A stretch of DNA of 64,000 bases from Varanus komodoensis (Eukaryota > Chordata > Lepidosauria > Squamata > Varanidae). Below the pieces are notes generated by a model. The model worked only from the letters and a program-made list of their open reading frames with translations. It was not told the origin of the DNA and did not search any database. The position numbers were made by a program, and so were the translations under genes. The first letter of the stretch is position 1. Each line of letters begins with the position of its first letter. This document shows positions 1-10,794 of the stretch, in pieces. The DNA is taken from NCBI RefSeq assembly GCF_004798865.1, contig NW_025336347.1:18998289-19062288 (forward strand), written 5' to 3'.

Positions 1-35
1 GCATTTCTGTGGGCCGCGCCCGCCCGCCAGCTCAC

Positions 36-131
36 CAATGCATCTTCGGTCATGCAGCATCCAGCCCCTCTTGCAGCGCAGGCAGCTCGAGTCTTCGGGG
101 CCTGAGCAGCGCCCACAGGCCCGGTAGCACT
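36..131 (-). CDS. CRELD1: CRELD1 exon, furin-like Cys repeat
   Basis: The 96-bp exon lies between a CAG acceptor (ending at 132) and a GTGAGC donor. It reads CYRACGRCSGPEDSSCLRCK then RGWMLHDRRCI, phase 1 in and phase 1 out. It corresponds to the human segment CSACFGPCARCSGPEESNC. It is the last CRELD1 exon inside the window. Confidence 0.93.
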
Positions 132-3100
132 CTGGGTGGGGAGAGAGCCTTGTGGGCGGGGGAGCAAGGGAAAGCCCTCCCCTCTTTTCCAAGCCCTGGC
201 GAAGCAAGCAGCCCCTGAAGAGGTGATACAAGCTGCCTGAGGGGATCGTGTTCCCTGGCACACTGCTGCTTTTATGGAACGTCCATTGAATACTGGCTTC
301 CTGGATTTTATTTTACCTGCTCTGTGCGGTTTTTGTCTTGTATGCTGCCTTGAGAGGGCTCCACCGTGAACAGCAGCCAGGGCGTGATTTAAAATTAGGG
401 TGAGGTTCTCTTCTGTGCTGGCCCCCCATTTTGGAGCAGCCTCCCTGCTGCAGCCTGCCTGGTGCCAAATTTGCCATCTTTTCAGCGCCAGGTTAATACA
501 GCCCCTTCATGAAGGCTCTAAAGGCCTCCCTGCTCTTTCAAGGGCTTGCCACGTTTAGCCAGGTGCCTTTCTTTTATTCCTGGCCAAGTCTCTTTTACTG
601 CCTTTTTATGTGCTTTTATGTTACTTTAAATAAATTTGTAGTCACTGTTAATGTTTTTGTCTATTGTATTTTATTGTTTATATACTTTGTTGTAAACCAC
701 CCAGAGAGCTTTGGCTATGGATGGTATAGAAATGAAATAAATAACTATTACTATTATTATTAATAATATCAATCAATTCAATAGTGGCACACCCAAGATC
801 ACACAGGAAGGGAGGAAGAGGAAACGCAGGGATCTCCTACCTTCGGAGTGACCCTGGTGTGCTAGTGAGGATTGTCACTAAGGCCGTGGCGTGCAGCCTG
901 TTTCCACCTGGCAGTATCCCCAGGCTGCGACAGAGTGACCAGAGGTGGCAACGGCACACGCAGCGCCACAGGCCCTGCTGATGCAACAGGCTTGGTCCAG
1001 CTCAGGGAGCCCAACGCACAGGGCGGCAATGCCAATTCTGCACCTGTGGCCAAGTGTTACAGCGGGAGGACCAAGCTCTTTGCAGGCAGAAGGAGAAGGT
1101 CCCAGGTTCAGTCTCTGGCAACCATAGTCTTAAGACCAGGAAGCAAGGAATGGGGAGGACCTTTCTGTGCCCAAGATCCTGGAGGATGACTGCCAGTCAG
1201 AATAATTGGTACTTGGCTAAACAGACCAACAGTCTGAGCCAGTCTAAGGCAGTTTCCCATCTCCCTAAATATTCACAAGGAACACATGTTAACAATGTTA
1301 ATAAGTGATAATTACATCCTATTACCATTGTGACTCAGCACTTCACAATCAGCTGAGCCTTATGGCACCTCACAGGTGGGCCACTTGTGGCCCTCCTGAA
1401 TTTCCCTCTCCATTAGCCATCATAACTGGGGATGATGGAAGCTGTAGGCAAAAGCACCTGGAGGGTCGCAAGTCAAGGGACTTAAAGTTGCTTGCAGGGC
1501 CCAGCAGTGTTCAGCTCACCACTGGGCACAGCAGGGATCCTCAAGTACTCGGGGGGGGGGGGTAGACGGGGAGTTTTTACTGTTTTAAATTTTTATTGTA
1601 TTTTAATTTTGTTTTTATGGAGTCGTTCCTGGCTATGTCGACGGTTGAGCTACCTGGGGAGCGCGTGGGCTCCGCCATTGGGGTGGTCACGGGCAATGGT
1701 CATTACAGCGGTGGGGGCTTAATGTGTCTGCATAGAAGAAGGAAGGACAGAGAGCTGACACCTGTCCCTCCTTCTGGTTCTGCCCCCAGCCGGAGGGTTC
1801 CAGGTAGTCTTGTCAGCCGCCCCTTGGGCCTGTCGGTGCTGCTGCTTAATGCCAGGTCGGTCCACAATAAATCTTCCCTCATCCATGACTTGACTGTGGA
1901 TGAGGGGGCCGACCTGGCTTGCATAACGGAGACCTGGGTGGGAGCGGGGGGGGGATGTCGCCCTCTCTCAAATATGCCCGCCCGGGTATCTGGTTCAGCA
2001 CCGTCCATGCCTGGAGGGGAGGGGAGGGGGGGTCGCTTTGGTTTACCGAGCCTCCATCTCCCTCACGGGACTTCCGGTCCCTTTGAGACCAGGGCTGGAG
2101 TGCCTCTACTTGGTGTTGGGCGATCGAGACAGATTGGGGATTCTGTTGGTGTACCGTGCACCCTTCTGCCCAACAGTCTCCCTGCCTGAGCTGACGGAGA
2201 TCGTCTCGGACCTGGTGTTGAGGACCCCCAGGATTGAAGTCCTGGGGGACTTCCTGGGGGACTTCAATCTCCATGCCGAGACTGGTCTGACCGGGGCGGC
2301 TCAGGACTTCATGGCCTCCATGACGGGCATGGGGCCATCTCAACATGTCATTGGCTCGACCCATGAATGTGGACACACTCTGGACCTGGTTTTCTCGACG
2401 GGGCAGGAAGAGGGTGGTCTGAGGGTGAGTAATTTATGTCTGACACCTGTCATGGTCAGATCATTTCCTCGTGAGATTTGTGCTTGAGAGCGGCCTCTCC
2501 CTCTGTAAGGGTGTGGACCCAATTGTGTGGGTCCGCCCCCGGAGCCAGATGGATCCAGACGGATTCCTGAAGGCCCTGGGGAAGTTTCCAGCTGACAAGA
2601 CTGGTGCTCCTGTCGAGGCTCTGGTCGAACTGTGGAATGGGGAGATGACTAGGGCTGTTGACACAATCGCTCCTAAGCGTCCTCTCCCACCATGCAGAGC
2701 CCACTCTTCCTCTTGGTATACATCTGAATTGCGGGCGATGAAGCAGGCCGGGAGATGGCTAGAGCGTAGGTGGAGATCACGGGATGAATCTGAATGAACA
2801 CACTTAAGAGCCCATTATCAGGCCTATGCTGTGGCGGTGAGGGCGGTGAAAAAGAAATTCTTCGTTTCCATTGCCTCCTCAAAATGCCATCCGGTGGAGC
2901 TTTTTCAGGTGGTACAAGGGCTGGTCCGTCCTGGCCCTAAGAAAGATCTGGTTCCACCCTCGAAGGCCCGCTGTGACGACTTTGCCACGCATTTCAGGGA
3001 GAAAATCACTCAGATTCGTCACGAGCTAGACTCTACTAGTGATTCAGAGGCTTCTGGGGAGATACCAATGTCGCCGTCTGGTCCAAAATTAATGGATGAA

Positions 3101-6100
3101 TTTCCATTATTGCGGCCTGATGATGTGGACAAGGTGCTTGGATGAGTACGTCCCACCACTTGCCTATTGGACCCTTGTCCATCTTGGTTAATAAACAACG
3201 CCAAGCACGGGATTGGGATCTGAATCTTGGAAGTGGTTAACGCTTCTCTGAGGGAGGGTCGGGTACCTGCCCCTTTAAAAGGGGGCCTGCCCCTTGGAAG
3301 CTCAGGTGACAGCGGTGGCGAGGAGTGTTTTCTTTCAGCTTCAGCTGATCCATCAGCTGCACCCCTACCTGGAGAACGACTGCCTGGCGACAGTGACACA
3401 CGCGTTGGTGACTTCCCGACTTGACTTCTGTAACGCGCTCTACGTGAGGCTGCCCTTGAAGAAGGTCCGGATACTTCAATTGGTTCAAAATAGAGCTGCC
3501 AGGCTGCTGACGGGGACTGGGCGTTATGTTCACATGACTCCAGTCCTCCGTCAGCTTCACTGGCTTCCCATTGAAGTCCGGGCCCAATTCAAGGTGTTGG
3601 TGATGACCTATAAAGCCCTTAATGGCTTGGGTCCTGGTTACCTGAAGGAGCACTTATGTCCATATATGCCCGCCTGCCCCCTGAGATCTGCGGGAGAGGC
3701 CCTTGTCCGGGAACCCTCCGTGAAGGATATTAGGAGGGTGAGTACCCGGAGGAGGGCTTTCTCTGCGGTGGTGCCCAATCTATGGAATGCGCTCGCCAGA
3801 GAGGTCTGCCTGGCGCCGTCGTTATTTGTTTTTCGGTGCCAGGTGAAGACCTTTTTATTCAAATGTTATTTTAATTGTTAATATTATTTATTCATTTTAT
3901 TCTTTGGCCAGGGTGACTTAATTTATATTGTTAATTTATATAGTTTTATTGTATTCTATTTATGGTTTGTGAGCCGCCCTGAGGCTTTGGCGAATGGGGC
4001 GGCATAGAAGTCCCCTAATTAATTAATTAATTAATTAAGAAAGAAAGAAAGAACTCCCTCCGGCTCTTCCGGAATCCTCCCATCAGTATCCCAGTAGGCA
4101 CTGTAGGAGCACTGAAGGGAGCAGGCAGGCCAGCTGCCAAAAATGGAAACCTCCAGCAGTTATCGCCTGTTCCTCTGTGCCAGACTCCTGCCAACCGAGC
4201 CCAGTCACCTGGTATCAGCAGGAGCACAGGGGCCAGCCCGGGGCGGGTGGGCAGATCCAGAACCTTTGCCTTTCCTGAAAGGAATGCCTTTTGTGCGACA
4301 GAACGTTGAAGAGGTTTTTGGAAAGATCCCCTGCACGGCCAGGGCCAAGCCCAAGATCCAGAGCAGCCACGAGGGCCTGTGGCAAGCAGGAGGGAGGCGT
4401 GGAGGGGGGAGGCCCACTGACTAGCACTAGCCGGGGGGGCAGAAAAGCATTCACCTGCCCCAGTCCAGCCCAGCAACGGGGGCATTCTACATACCCGCAC
4501 ATACCAGGTGGCTGTCGTTGCGCACAGCTTCATAGTAGCCATCTCCACACTCGGAGCAGAAGGGGCCCCCGTAGCCTGCCTGGCACATGCACAGGCCCGT
4601 TCCTCCACGGATGCCGTCTCCGTCGCACTGCCCGTACCCGCTGCAGGGCCTCTGGGAGCCCCCAGGGCAGGCTGTGGAGAGACGGAAACAGGCACTGCAC
4701 CCACTGGGCACTCAGGCTCGGGACCCGCAGATCTCCTGACCCACCACGTCACCGCACAGCCTGCCAGCTGCCCCTGCACTCGTTCCATCCCCCTTTCCTG
4801 TCTTTTCTTTCCCCCAGATCCTGCCACACGTCATTAGCATGGATTAATCAAAGGTTCCAGGCCCAAAGCCCATCACTTCACACTAACAACTCCTTTCACC
4901 TCAAGAGGTGGGTGACTAATTAGCAAGGGCTGCATTCCAAGTTGCTGGGATGGCAGGTGAACCCTACACAGATGCAGTCTTCCCTAAAAACAGGTCTTCA
5001 CCAGCAGCCAGTTCAGCTAGATGTGCTGCAGAAAATGAGAGCGGAAAACAGGGCCGTTCCACCAGTCCTCCAGAAGACCCCCCCCCCCCACCGACAATCT
5101 CCATTCAGCAGCCACTTCAGCAAGTTGCACCGAAGTGGGGGGGGGCATTTCCAGAGCCCTGCTGAATGGTTTTGTCTTCTATCCTTCCCAGCCCTTTCCC
5201 TTTTGCAGCAGGCTTTTGTAGATTTAAGGCCAGCACTGTACCATTTTACTGATGCACATAAACAGCTGTAACAGGCTGAGGTGTGGGATAAGCACACTTT
5301 TGCCACCCCAGATTTTCCCCGTGTTCATCCGCCTTCTGGCAGTACTGCTGCTGCTATACCTCTGGACCAGACTTGTTTGGCTTCTCTTGGAATCAGTCCC
5401 TCCCAGCATCCCACAGAGCCAAACAGCGCTTCTGCCCCTGGGAGAGGCCTGTGTGCACATGCACCTGTTTGAGCAGTGCCACGACGACACGAGAGACCGC
5501 AAAACAACTCACTGTGGCAATCAGGGCCATAGGTGCCAGGCGGACAGCACAGCTTCAGCGCATCCATGCAAAGCCACTGGAAAAAGTCTGGGTGCTGCTG
5601 CTGCCTGAGGAAAGAGCACCCCGGTTACTGCTGCCTGCTTCCTCTGTCCACCGTGCCGCGTTTTCTTGGGCAACACCTTCTATGGAGGCTGCCCGTGAAA
5701 ACTATTCAGAAACTCCAGCTGGTCCAAAATGCTGCGGTCAGACTGCTGACGAGGCCAGCCAGGGGGAACACAACTCCCTTGCGACAAACTGGCTCAGTGT
5801 CTCCAGGCACAAGCCAAGTGCTGGGTGTGACCCATGCAGGACGATGCCATTTGGAACCGGGCTCCCCGAAGGGTTGCCTTCTCCCCTGAAACTTGCCTAG
5901 GTATCTTTGTGGGAGGCCCTGCTCCAAGTACCACCCCTGTTGCAAGCTTGGCTCCTGGGGATGCGAAAGGCAGCTTTCTTGGCAGGAGCACTCCCTACTC
6001 GGACAAGCAGGCCAGCTCACTTGCTCTCATCCTTCCGCTGACATGTTTTCATGGTAGGCATGTCACAAGTGGAGCCAGCTGGAGCCAGGGGTCAGACTAG

Positions 6101-9100
6101 ATGCCCTGGGAGACCCCTTCTGGCTCCCTCAGTTTCTATGTTATTCAGGCAGCCCTTTGGCCTGTAAGCTGGTCTGTTGCTGATGCGTTATTTTAATTGG
6201 GTGATGCTGTTTATTTCTTTCATTGGTGTGTGCTCTTTATTTGCTTTTATGCTATGCTTAAATTCCAATTTTATTTTACATCTAGGTTTTTTGTTAGCCA
6301 TCTTTTTGGCAGAAAGGTGGGCTACAGAGAAAGAAATATAAAATTCTGCCACTGGGGGCCAAGGATAAAGCAATTTAGGAAGGAAATGCTCCCGCTTGAG
6401 AGATGGCCTATGGTGATTGTTCAGCCATTCCGAGCCAAAGCCAGCTGTAGGGGAAGCAGGATGGGGAATTACGGGAATGTCAGGGCCATCTGCCAAGGAC
6501 CGAGTCCCCAAGGAGAGCAGGAAACCAAGCTCAGAAAGGCTCAAACACCGGGCTGCAGATCAAAGCCTGTTCCCCATCCTCACACTGCTGCCTCTTAACA
6601 GTGGCGCACAGAATGCTAAATTTCAATGGGTCATTCTGCTCTTCCTCTATTACACTGCTTCCACCTTTCCCAATCCAGCAACCTCCAGATGAGCCGAACT
6701 GCAATTTCCGTCATCCCCAGTCAGTGTCCTTCCAGCAACGGGAGATGCAGTGCAACTCATGTGCAGTGTGCCAGGTTGTGGGAAGACCGTTTGGGCTGTA
6801 TACCGTAGCAAAAGAAGATGGCAAGAGCCCCGCTGGCTCTGGCCAAGCATCCATTATGCCCAGCACTCTGTTCCCAGGGGGGCGACCAGCTGCCCGCGTG
6901 ACCCACAAAGGCAGGACACGAGTGCCACAGCACCCCCCCCCCCGCTATGTTCCCAGCAACTGGAGAACAGAGGCACGCGGCAAAGAGGCCAGTGCAGAAA
7001 CATCTCCTGGGGGGGTCAGCCTTGCTCTTTTCCACTCACTCATGGAACCACCAACGCTCTACGCGTTCCTCACTCTGCTCCAACAGCTGGTGGCAGGCGA
7101 AGTCGGATGTGGCACACACCCCCTCCAGCACCTCCAGCAGGCGGGTCTCGCTGGAGGGAGAGAAACAGGCTGGGTGAGCATCAAGGCAGCCGGACAGGCC
7201 AAAGGAGGCCCTCCAAGATGTCAGTCCCTCCCCTTGACCCAAATAACCCTCCGCCTCCCCTCTAACATGTTTTCTGCCCAGTCAATCATTCATGAACCTC
7301 TCCAGCATCTTCCGTGCAGGAGGACCCAGCAGGGCCTTGCGGTCTTTTGAGAAAAGACTGCCAGGATAACTTTTCTTTGCTCAAGCTGCCAGTCCCTACT
7401 GTTTTCCTTTTCCCCCACAACAAAGTCAGGAGCTAACAACACAGCTGGTAAGCCACCCTGGGGAACCTGCCAGCAGCAGCTGTCCTAGTTGGGAACAAAC
7501 AGGTCTATTGCTTGTCAGCGTTCTTTACAACAAACATCTTGTAAGATGCCAAAAGCAAAGGTAGGAATACATCTTCATCCAGTTTAAACTTCATTTATTG
7601 AGAAAGTGCACAAGACACCGAAAAGAGTGAGCTCTGGAGTTCATCAGAGTTCTTCAACAGAATAGATATTAAGCCAAAGAAAAGAAAAATGTGCATGGAT
7701 TTGCAACTGGACAGCCATCAGAGAGGTTGGTTTATCTTGGAAACCTACACTGAGCAAGGGGTTGAACCAACAATTAGGTTAGCCTGTGACTGGTGCACAG
7801 AGATCAAGTTCCTATGTGCATTATTATCTTTAATACATTAAGCATTTTGATGAACTCAAAGGTTGTCTCACTTCTTTCAAGGCATGTTGTTTTTAATTTT
7901 GGATTTCTACCTCCACCATCCCCCACCACTTTACTTTCTCCCAGTGATGAATATGACGGTCTGCCCTTTTTATCCCTTTAAAAGGACCCCCCCGCCGCAC
8001 CTTTCCAGCACTCGTCACCCCATCAATACCCATCACAAATCCTTCAGCAATTTGGGCTGACAGAAGAACCCTGCTAGAAAATTCAGACTCAAACATAAAA
8101 GGTGAGAAAGCTCTAGGATTATGGCCCTTGTAGTTCAGAAGATCTGGAAGGCACCCAGCTGGGGGAAGACTGGTATAGGCAAACTACAGAACACGCAGCA
8201 CTTCACATGCCACACTTTCTTACCGTGTGAAGCACGGCTGGTGGGCCATGGAGGGGGCCGTTTCCCTCATGACACAGACTCTCCAGCCTAGAGAGGTCCA
8301 TCTTCTGCTGGACGGGGCAGCAAATTTCATTCCAGGGTGTGTTTTATGAATTTGACCTCGTCTGTGCATACACTATTGTCAGTTTTGCTCGACTTATTAT
8401 TTTAGTAGTACTGTGAATCTCCTTGAGTGCACTTGGTTGTACAGAGACAGGGCAGAAATCCCATTAAAAAACAATCCAAATACTGGAATCAACCATCAGT
8501 GCTTGCAATAAAATATGGCCGGGGGGAATATTCCCTGTTCAGCATTGCAGCAGCTCAATTCCATCTGCCCAGGCCATGACTACTGAGCTCAGTCCACTTT
8601 TCCTCGGTCTTTGTGCAGCTCTCGGAGTTTTTTCCTAAGATTTTTTGTACTTTGGCAAGTACAAAAATTACACCTCCACTTTGCTCCAAGCCTGCTGCTA
8701 CCTCCCTCTTGTGCTTGGAAGATGCTATCACAGGCTCAGAAACAACAGCACACAATGCCAAAATATCAGAAATCGGGGGACAATTACGTATCTCTACTCT
8801 ACTCTGTTTGTAGTCCCTGCTGGCTGCTGCAGAAGAAAGCCTCAAAGTGCAATCCTCTCCGTCCCTACCACAAAGCATCTAGAAAAAAACTGAGAAATAA
8901 CTCTGTATGGGCAAAGAGACAGGCAGAAAACCGTTAAGAATAGAGTGGGCTGCTGGGGCCTAATCCCTGCCTCCCCTCTGGTCAATACACAAGGCTCACC
9001 CATAGCTACAGCCTCTGTTTTCTAAGCTTTGATGATAACTGCCAACAAATCAATACTGAGATCTGATGCATACTAAGGGTGAACCTGAATTAACAACTGA

Positions 9101-10775
9101 AATGACAGACATGTATGCAAACAAATCAACCAGTGGGCCAGATATCATTGTAAATCACCTCCTGTATTTTAAGGTGGACTTTTCTGGGAGAAGGTTGGTC
9201 AACTGCAGCATAGATGTTTACGTGTTTTTGTTCATTAATCATCTTTACTAATAATAAAAAGAAAATGTTTATTCAACATGCCCAAAGCAGTCCAGCCAAG
9301 CAGAAGGGGGATGATGTTGATGAGCCTGCTAGATGTTAAACAGGTCAGATTTTTAAAAGATATATCTTAAAAGTTGAGAATACAGAATTTAAAACCAATT
9401 TTAAATGATGTTTAATATGTTTTCATATTATGTATCTTTATTGTTATTTAATGTGCTTTGTGAACTGCCCAGAGAGCTTAGGCTATTGGGTGGTATAGAA
9501 ATTATTCAAATAAACAAACACAGGGGCCAGGCAATCTACACACGAACAGCCAACTTCTGATGCAAATTTTCAGATTCCATCCTTTTCAGTTCAACGCTAG
9601 AGTAAGACAGATAGATTTGGATACAGAATTACAGACAGTACAGCTGGAAGAGGCCAGAGGGCCATCAGGTCCAAACCCTGCTCAGTGCAGGACCCCCAGT
9701 TAAGCCATCCCTCTCAGCTGGCATCCAGTTGCATCTTGCATATAGGAAGACTGGGCCTACAGCCCTAGACATGTTGTATCTGTCATCTGCTTGAACATGG
9801 CTCTTTCCTGGTTCAAATCTCAGCCATGAGCTCATTAGCTGGCCATAGGGAAGGACCTCTCTGCAATACAGGGATAATGAGAATGACCTATTTTACAGGA
9901 TCGTTGTAAGGATTACCAATGCAATGTATATAAAGTGGGATCTACGCATCTGATTACTCAGTGTTTGCATCCATAACCCTCAGGCCTAGAAACTTGCTTT
10001 TAACAAACAAGCATTACTAGTTTTCTTTTTTCAAAAGCAGTCTCACTTAAGGTGCTTAATTCTGCATTAGCCATCACAGTCCACACACGTAATTGTGCCC
10101 ATTGGTCTGGGCTCCTTTAATGATCAGGATGCCAAGGGAAGGGTGGCCCTCTCCCAACAAGGTCGCTGGTTCAGCGCAATCTGCAGGAGCAGCATCTCCC
10201 CCATGGCCTGGCGTAGCCCAGACCTCTGGTCACCTGTTTGCATATTTTGCAAGCTTCTCTTCTTCCCAGGCTGTGTTCCCGCCCCCGAAGTTCTCGCGCT
10301 GTGTCCGCTCCAGACCCTGGGAAGGCAGGAGAAGGCTCACAGCAAACCCGAAGCTAGATTTTCTTGCCCCCACCCCAAACACGAAGCACGGCCACCCGTC
10401 GCCTCACAACTTGCAGGCAACAACTCACAAATCTTTGATTTTTGCAACACATGCTTAGCAAATCCCCTGCTCCCATACCACCAACAACTCCTCCCTAACC
10501 CTTCAAGGCAGGAGCACAGGGTGGGCCGGGCACACAGGCCCCAGGCTAGGTGCTTGCAAGCCCCTGCTTTATACAACTGTGGCCACAAACTGCTGCCCCA
10601 GTCCAGTCCCAAATCAAAACTATTTCCAGCCTCCCACCTTATTGAAGTTGCTGGCAAGGTCCCGGCAGGTATGACAGGGCTCCTGTTGAGAAGCACCAGG
10701 GCTTGGGGTCCAAAGCGTCAGCAAGAGAAAAGGGAGGACAGCAGGCAGGACCTTCATCCAGGGCAGAAAAGCCAT
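36..10775 (-). CDS. CRELD1: CRELD1, cysteine-rich with EGF-like domains 1; coding span, 3' end outside window
   Basis: Minus-strand gene. Coding exons in order of translation are 10638-10775, 10234-10316, 7040-7150, 5513-5604, 4495-4671 and 36-131; codon phase carries across every junction, giving 232 residues. Seen: a signal peptide (MAFLPWMKVLPAVLPFLLLT...), a CxxC motif in CHTCRDL, the CRELD signature NFGGGNTAWEEEKLAKY, then ETRLLEVLEGVC and WWFHEQQQHPDFFQWLC, then a laminin/EGF-like cysteine pattern and the start of a furin-like Cys repeat (CYRACGRCSGPE). These match vertebrate CRELD1 in order. The calcium-binding EGF domains and the two C-terminal membrane spans lie left of base 1. CRELD proteins act in the ER/membrane system; CRELD1 is linked to heart cushion development and calcineurin/NFAT signalling (family knowledge). 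The neighbour IL17RC supports CRELD1 over CRELD2. Confidence 0.93.
590..770 (+). repeat. L2-like LINE 3' tail
   Basis: A T-rich stretch ends in the conserved tail of squamate L2-like elements (GTAAACCACCCAGAGAGC, then GGTATAGAAATG and AATAAATAA) followed by an ATT-rich microsatellite. It lies in a CRELD1 intron. I see nothing definable in the flanking intron from 132 to 590 or from 770 to 1570 apart from short degenerate stretches. Confidence 0.6.
1571..4040 (+). mobile_element. L2/CR1-clade LINE, internally deleted
   Basis: Plus-strand non-LTR retrotransposon in a CRELD1 intron. Translated pieces run in order: SVLLLNARSVHNKSSL and ADLACITETWVG (apurinic endonuclease N-terminus), ECLYLVLGDRDRLGILLVYR, EVLGDFLGDFNLHAETGL, HECGHTLDLVFSTG, then the linker region WYTSELRAMKQAGRWLERRW, then the C-terminus AQVTAVARSVFFQLQL, VTSRLDFCNALYVRLPLKK, RILQLVQNRAARLLTGTG and RAFSAVVPNLWNALAREV. 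The reverse-transcriptase core is missing: the sequence jumps from the region before it to the C-terminal part at about 3285-3300. The 3' end has the tail GTGAGCCGCCCTGAGG and a (TAAT)n repeat. Several frameshifts and stops make it dead. Confidence 0.85.
4495..4671 (-). CDS. CRELD1: CRELD1 exon, laminin/EGF-like
   Basis: The 177-bp exon follows the acceptor CTCTCCACAG and ends at the donor GGTATGT. It reads CPGGSQRPCSGYGQCDGDG, then RGGTGLCMCQAGYGGPFC and YYEAVRNDSHLVCA. Human CRELD1 has CPGGTERPCGGYGHCEGEG and ERNASHLVCSACF at this place. NDS is a possible N-glycosylation site. Enters in phase 1 and leaves in phase 1. The intron on its 5' side (4672-5512) holds only homopolymer runs of C and G. 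Confidence 0.95.
5513..5604 (-). CDS. CRELD1: CRELD1 exon
   Basis: The 92-bp exon follows the acceptor CTTTCCTCAG and ends at the donor AGTGAGTT. It reads QQQHPDFFQWLCMDALKLCC then PPGTYGPDCH, matching human QQQEAPDLFQWLC..LKLCCPAGTFGPSC. Phase 2 in, phase 1 out. Confidence 0.95.
5688..6345 (+). repeat. Composite of L2-like and CR1 3' fragments
   Basis: A plus-strand L2-like ORF fragment (VKTIQKLQLVQNAAVRLLT, about 5693-5755) is followed by a CR1 3' end (GACTAGATGCCCTGGGAG then CAGTTTCTATG, about 6090-6147) and a T-rich LINE tail (GTTAGCCATCTTTTTGGC, to 6345). The middle part, about 5760-6080, is not confidently assigned. Located in a CRELD1 intron. Confidence 0.5.
7040..7150 (-). CDS. CRELD1: CRELD1 exon, CRELD N-terminal domain
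   Basis: The 111-bp exon follows the acceptor TCTCTCCCTCCAG and ends at the donor GAGTGAGT. It reads ETRLLEVLEGVCATSDFACH then QLLEQSEERVERWWFHE, nearly identical to human CRELD1. Phase 2 in, phase 2 out. The 5' part of the preceding intron includes a candidate cassette exon at 8224-8307. Confidence 0.96.
9425..9525 (+). repeat. L2-like LINE 3' tail
   Basis: It carries the tail GTGAACTGCCCAGAGAGC then GGCTATTGGGTGGTATAG, followed by AAATAAACAAACA. This is the same 3' motif as the copies at 590-770 and 42600-42690. Confidence 0.6.
9640..9760 (-). repeat. CR1 LINE 3' fragment
   Basis: The plus strand reads GGAAGAGGCCAGAGGGCCAT, then CAGGTCCAAACCCTGCTC, the reverse complement of the CR1 3' region also seen at 25772-25985 and 57105-57255. 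Confidence 0.5.
9785..9960 (+). repeat. MIR-like core-SINE
   Basis: It has a degenerate tRNA B-box-like segment (CTGGTTCAAATCTCAGCC), then core-SINE-like text (AATACAGGGATAATGAGAAT, ACAGGATCGTTGTAAGGATT) ending in AATGTATATAAAGTG. This order matches MIR-type SINEs. Confidence 0.55.
10234..10316 (-). CDS. CRELD1: CRELD1 exon, WE-domain
   Basis: The 83-bp exon follows the acceptor CTGCCTTCCCAG and ends at the donor AGGTGACC. It reads GLERTQRENFGGGNTAWEEE then KLAKYAN, matching human GLERTIRDNFGGGNTAWEEE. The GNTAWEEE stretch is the most conserved mark of CRELD proteins. Phase 0 in, phase 2 out. Confidence 0.97.
10638..10775 (-). CDS. CRELD1: CRELD1 first coding exon, signal peptide and CxxC
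   Basis: The exon starts at an acceptor (CTCTTTTCCAG, exon edge 10794), has a 19-nt 5' UTR part, then ATG at 10775. This ATG was chosen because the ATG 14 nt upstream hits a stop after two codons. It codes for 46 residues: a signal peptide (FLPWMKVLPAVLPFLLLTLW) and QEPCHTCRDLASNFNK, where CHTC is the CxxC motif of the family. Donor AAGGTGGGAG, phase 0. Confidence 0.95.
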
Positions 10776-10794
10776 CTTCACACCATGAGCAAGG

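Larger units (their letters stand above)
7151..10233 (-). other. CRELD1 intron
   Basis: Intron between the ANFGGGNTAWEEE exon and the ETRLLEVLEGV exon. It holds one phase-neutral exon-like segment (8224-8307), an L2-like tail, a CR1 fragment and a MIR-like SINE, listed separately. The rest (about 7160-8220 and 8310-9420) shows no gene or repeat I can name. Confidence 0.8.

Noticed and set aside
4027-4827. 266-codon minus-strand open frame around a CRELD1 exon
   Set aside because: Only the part at 4495-4671 is exon, flanked by clear splice sites; the rest is intron read-through, and its longest stretch is in a different frame from the exon.
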